Below, piece after piece: positions 15,782-16,370 of a stretch of 16,370 bases of DNA. The first letter of the stretch is position 1. Each line of letters begins with the position of its first letter. Below the pieces are notes generated by a model. It had not been told where the DNA came from, searched no databases, and saw only the letters and a program-made list of their open reading frames with translations. Source of the stretch: an uncultured Collinsella sp. (GTDB lineage: Bacteria; Actinomycetota; Coriobacteriia; Coriobacteriales; Coriobacteriaceae); assembly GCA_937989795.1 (NCBI GenBank), contig CALKBB010000239.1:1-16370 (forward strand), read 5' to 3'. Both the position numbers and the translations under genes were made by a program.

Positions 15782-15810
15782 AATATACGCAGTTGCAGGT
15801 GGCAAACTTG
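15782..15810 (-). promoter_or_regulatory. Candidate promoter of the FHL operon
   Basis: Minus strand TATATT (15787-15782) is a plausible -10, with a 17-nt spacer to CAAGTT (15810-15805), a poor -35 match. The weak -35 is covered by one ACTTGAGCAT element and lies next to an inverted repeat, which suits an activator-dependent promoter. The start would be near 15775, leaving a leader of about 135 nt. Weak evidence. Confidence 0.3.
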
Positions 15811-15818
15811 AGCATAGG

Positions 15819-15844
15819 CCCTGCAATACGGGTGTATTGCAGGG
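15819..15844. repeat. Perfect 11-bp inverted repeat, operator or plus-strand terminator
   Basis: CCCTGCAATAC (15819-15829) and GTATTGCAGGG (15834-15844) flank a 4-nt GGGT centre. On the plus strand it is followed by GTTTTGG, so it could act as an intrinsic terminator, yet no plus-strand gene lies upstream. Its centre is about 56 bp upstream of the predicted FHL start, a common activator-site position, so an operator is at least as likely. Confidence 0.55.
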
Positions 15845-15970
15845 GTTTTGGCAGGTTGGAATTATTCTCTAGAAGCTATAAAGGTGAGTGTATTACATGC
15901 GTACACCTCTGAGATTTTTACGCGCTCTCATTTTGGATGTACTACGCTTGTATTCGTGTTAATGGTTATT

Positions 15971-16012
15971 TACTTGAGCGAAATAAAGTAATCGTTATAA
16001 GATGCTCAAGTA
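15971..16012 (+). promoter_or_regulatory. Candidate antitoxin promoter enclosed by a 9-bp inverted repeat
   Basis: TACTTGAGC (15971-15979) and GCTCAAGTA (16004-16012) form an inverted repeat separated by 24 nt. Between and within them lie TTGAGC (-35, 15974-15979) and TATAAG (-10, 15996-16001) with a 16-nt spacer. Ribbon-helix-helix antitoxins commonly bind such repeats over their own promoter, so this may be an autoregulatory operator for the gene at 16061. Confidence 0.45.
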
Positions 16013-16060
16013 TCGGCACATTTGACCGACTATATTGCACGCTCATTAAGGGGGCCAGTG

Positions 16061-16370
16061 ATGTCATCGACTCAAAAACGAGCCATCCTGCAGGTGCGCA
16101 TTCGCGAGGAAGACAAGCAGCATGCCGAGCGTCTTTACGACGCCATGGGCACATCGCTCGCCGAGGCCGTCCGTCTATTTGTCGCGCAGAGCATTTTGAT
16201 GCGCAAGCTCCCCTTTCAGCCGGTCGCCGTGCGCTCAAAGGACGGCACCGCCGCCTATGGATCGCTCAAAGCATATGGTGACCCCAATCGCCGCGCCGAG
16301 GAGCTGCCTGCCCAGTCCCGTTCCGGTTTTGACAAGCCGCGCGGTCAGGGAAATCAGAAAATAATCCACG
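16061..16370 (+). CDS. RelB/DinJ family antitoxin (3' end outside window)
   Basis: Plus-strand frame open from ATG 16061 to the window edge, 103 codons so far with no stop. Residues 1-51 (KRAILQVRIREEDKQHAERL, then MGTSLAEAVRLFVAQSIL and KLPFQP) match the RelB/DinJ antitoxin pattern (PF04221): an N-terminal beta strand and ribbon-helix-helix DNA-binding part, followed by the LPF element. The remaining part (about 52-103) is polar and basic, the usual place for toxin binding, but is longer than in E. coli DinJ (86 aa). AAGGGGG lies 6 nt before the start. A RelE/YafQ-type toxin would be expected just beyond the window. No link to the FHL operon is implied apart from the shared intergenic region. 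Confidence 0.8.
   Translation, partial: MSSTQKRAILQVRIREEDKQHAERLYDAMGTSLAEAVRLFVAQSILMRKLPFQPVAVRSKDGTAAYGSLKAYGDPNRRAEELPAQSRSGFDKPRGQGNQKIIH

Larger units (their letters stand above)
15641..16060. promoter_or_regulatory. Divergent intergenic regulatory region (420 bp, no gene seen)
   Basis: This region separates the minus-strand FHL operon from the plus-strand antitoxin gene and is clearly more AT-rich from about 15740 to 16050 than the flanking genes. It holds the leader hairpins (15665-15715), a candidate minus-strand promoter (15782-15810), an 11-bp inverted repeat (15819-15844), three ACTTGAGC elements, and a candidate plus-strand promoter (15974-16001). A plus-strand frame starting at 15937 runs into the antitoxin gene in the wrong frame and is not a gene. 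Confidence 0.75.

Noticed and set aside
15846..15866. Possible sigma-54 promoter (TTGGCAG) on the plus strand
   Set aside because: There is a GG at the -24 position but no GC at -12, and it points away from the FHL operon.
15884..15910. Imperfect inverted repeat around GTGTA and TACAC
   Set aside because: Only about five bases match with a mixed spacer; this could easily occur by chance.
15937..16281. 114-codon plus-strand frame overlapping the antitoxin
   Set aside because: It is in a different frame from the RelB-like gene, which has clear family sequence and a ribosome site at 16061.
1..16370. CRISPR arrays, tRNA/rRNA genes, insertion sequences, phage genes
   Set aside because: No regularly spaced repeats, cloverleaf or rRNA sequence, transposase or terminal inverted repeats were seen on either strand.

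Overview
The window is about 16.4 kb of GC-rich DNA. It is almost entirely one long minus-strand operon encoding a formate hydrogenlyase (FHL) of the Hyf / group 4 [NiFe]-hydrogenase type. The G+C-rich codon use, strong AGGAGG-type ribosome sites, Hyf-style gene order and a Sec-containing FdhF suggest an anaerobic gut actinobacterium of the class Coriobacteriia (a Collinsella-like organism). That taxonomic call is an inference from the proteins and composition, not a database match.

Layout, read along the minus strand from right to left: a divergent regulatory region (15641-16060); hydN-like four-cluster ferredoxin (15640-15122); fdhF, a selenocysteine formate dehydrogenase H (15045-12823, in-frame UGA at codon 140); hyfA ferredoxin (12744-12127); hyfB (12134-10094, carrying a +1 frameshift at a C4 run); hyfC (10081-9155); hyfD (9139-7682); hyfE (7668-7015); hyfF (7011-5452); hyfG/hycE hydrogenase large subunit (5448-3676); hyfH/hycF (3674-2958); hyfI/hycG small subunit (2955-2173); hycH/hyfJ (2172-1591); hycI protease (1591-1088); focA formate channel (1048-209). 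A strong intrinsic terminator at 151-186 closes the unit. Most junctions are 0-15 nt apart or overlap, so this is probably one transcript with translational coupling. A fragment of an unrecognised cysteine-containing protein lies beyond the terminator at the left edge. On the plus strand at the right edge a RelB/DinJ-type antitoxin gene starts at 16061 and runs off the window.

How the parts fit: FocA moves formate across the membrane. FdhF oxidises formate to CO2 at a Mo-bis-MGD/Sec centre. Electrons pass through 4Fe-4S relay proteins (HydN-like and/or HyfA, then HyfH and HyfI) to the NiFe site of HyfG, where protons are reduced to H2. HyfB, D and F are three antiporter-like membrane subunits, and with HyfC and HyfE they form a full Hyf-type arm that could couple the reaction to ion translocation. 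HycI cuts the C-terminal tail of HyfG after nickel insertion, and HycH assists maturation.

Most notable points: the fdhF UGA and its SECIS-like hairpin, which make two apparent ORFs one gene; the hyfB frameshift; a perfect 16-bp palindrome just ahead of fdhF; a large GC-rich hairpin between fdhF and hyfA; and a structured leader/promoter region with repeated ACTTGAGC elements. No FhlA/HyfR-type regulator lies in the window and I see no convincing sigma-54 promoter, so control must differ from that in E. coli.
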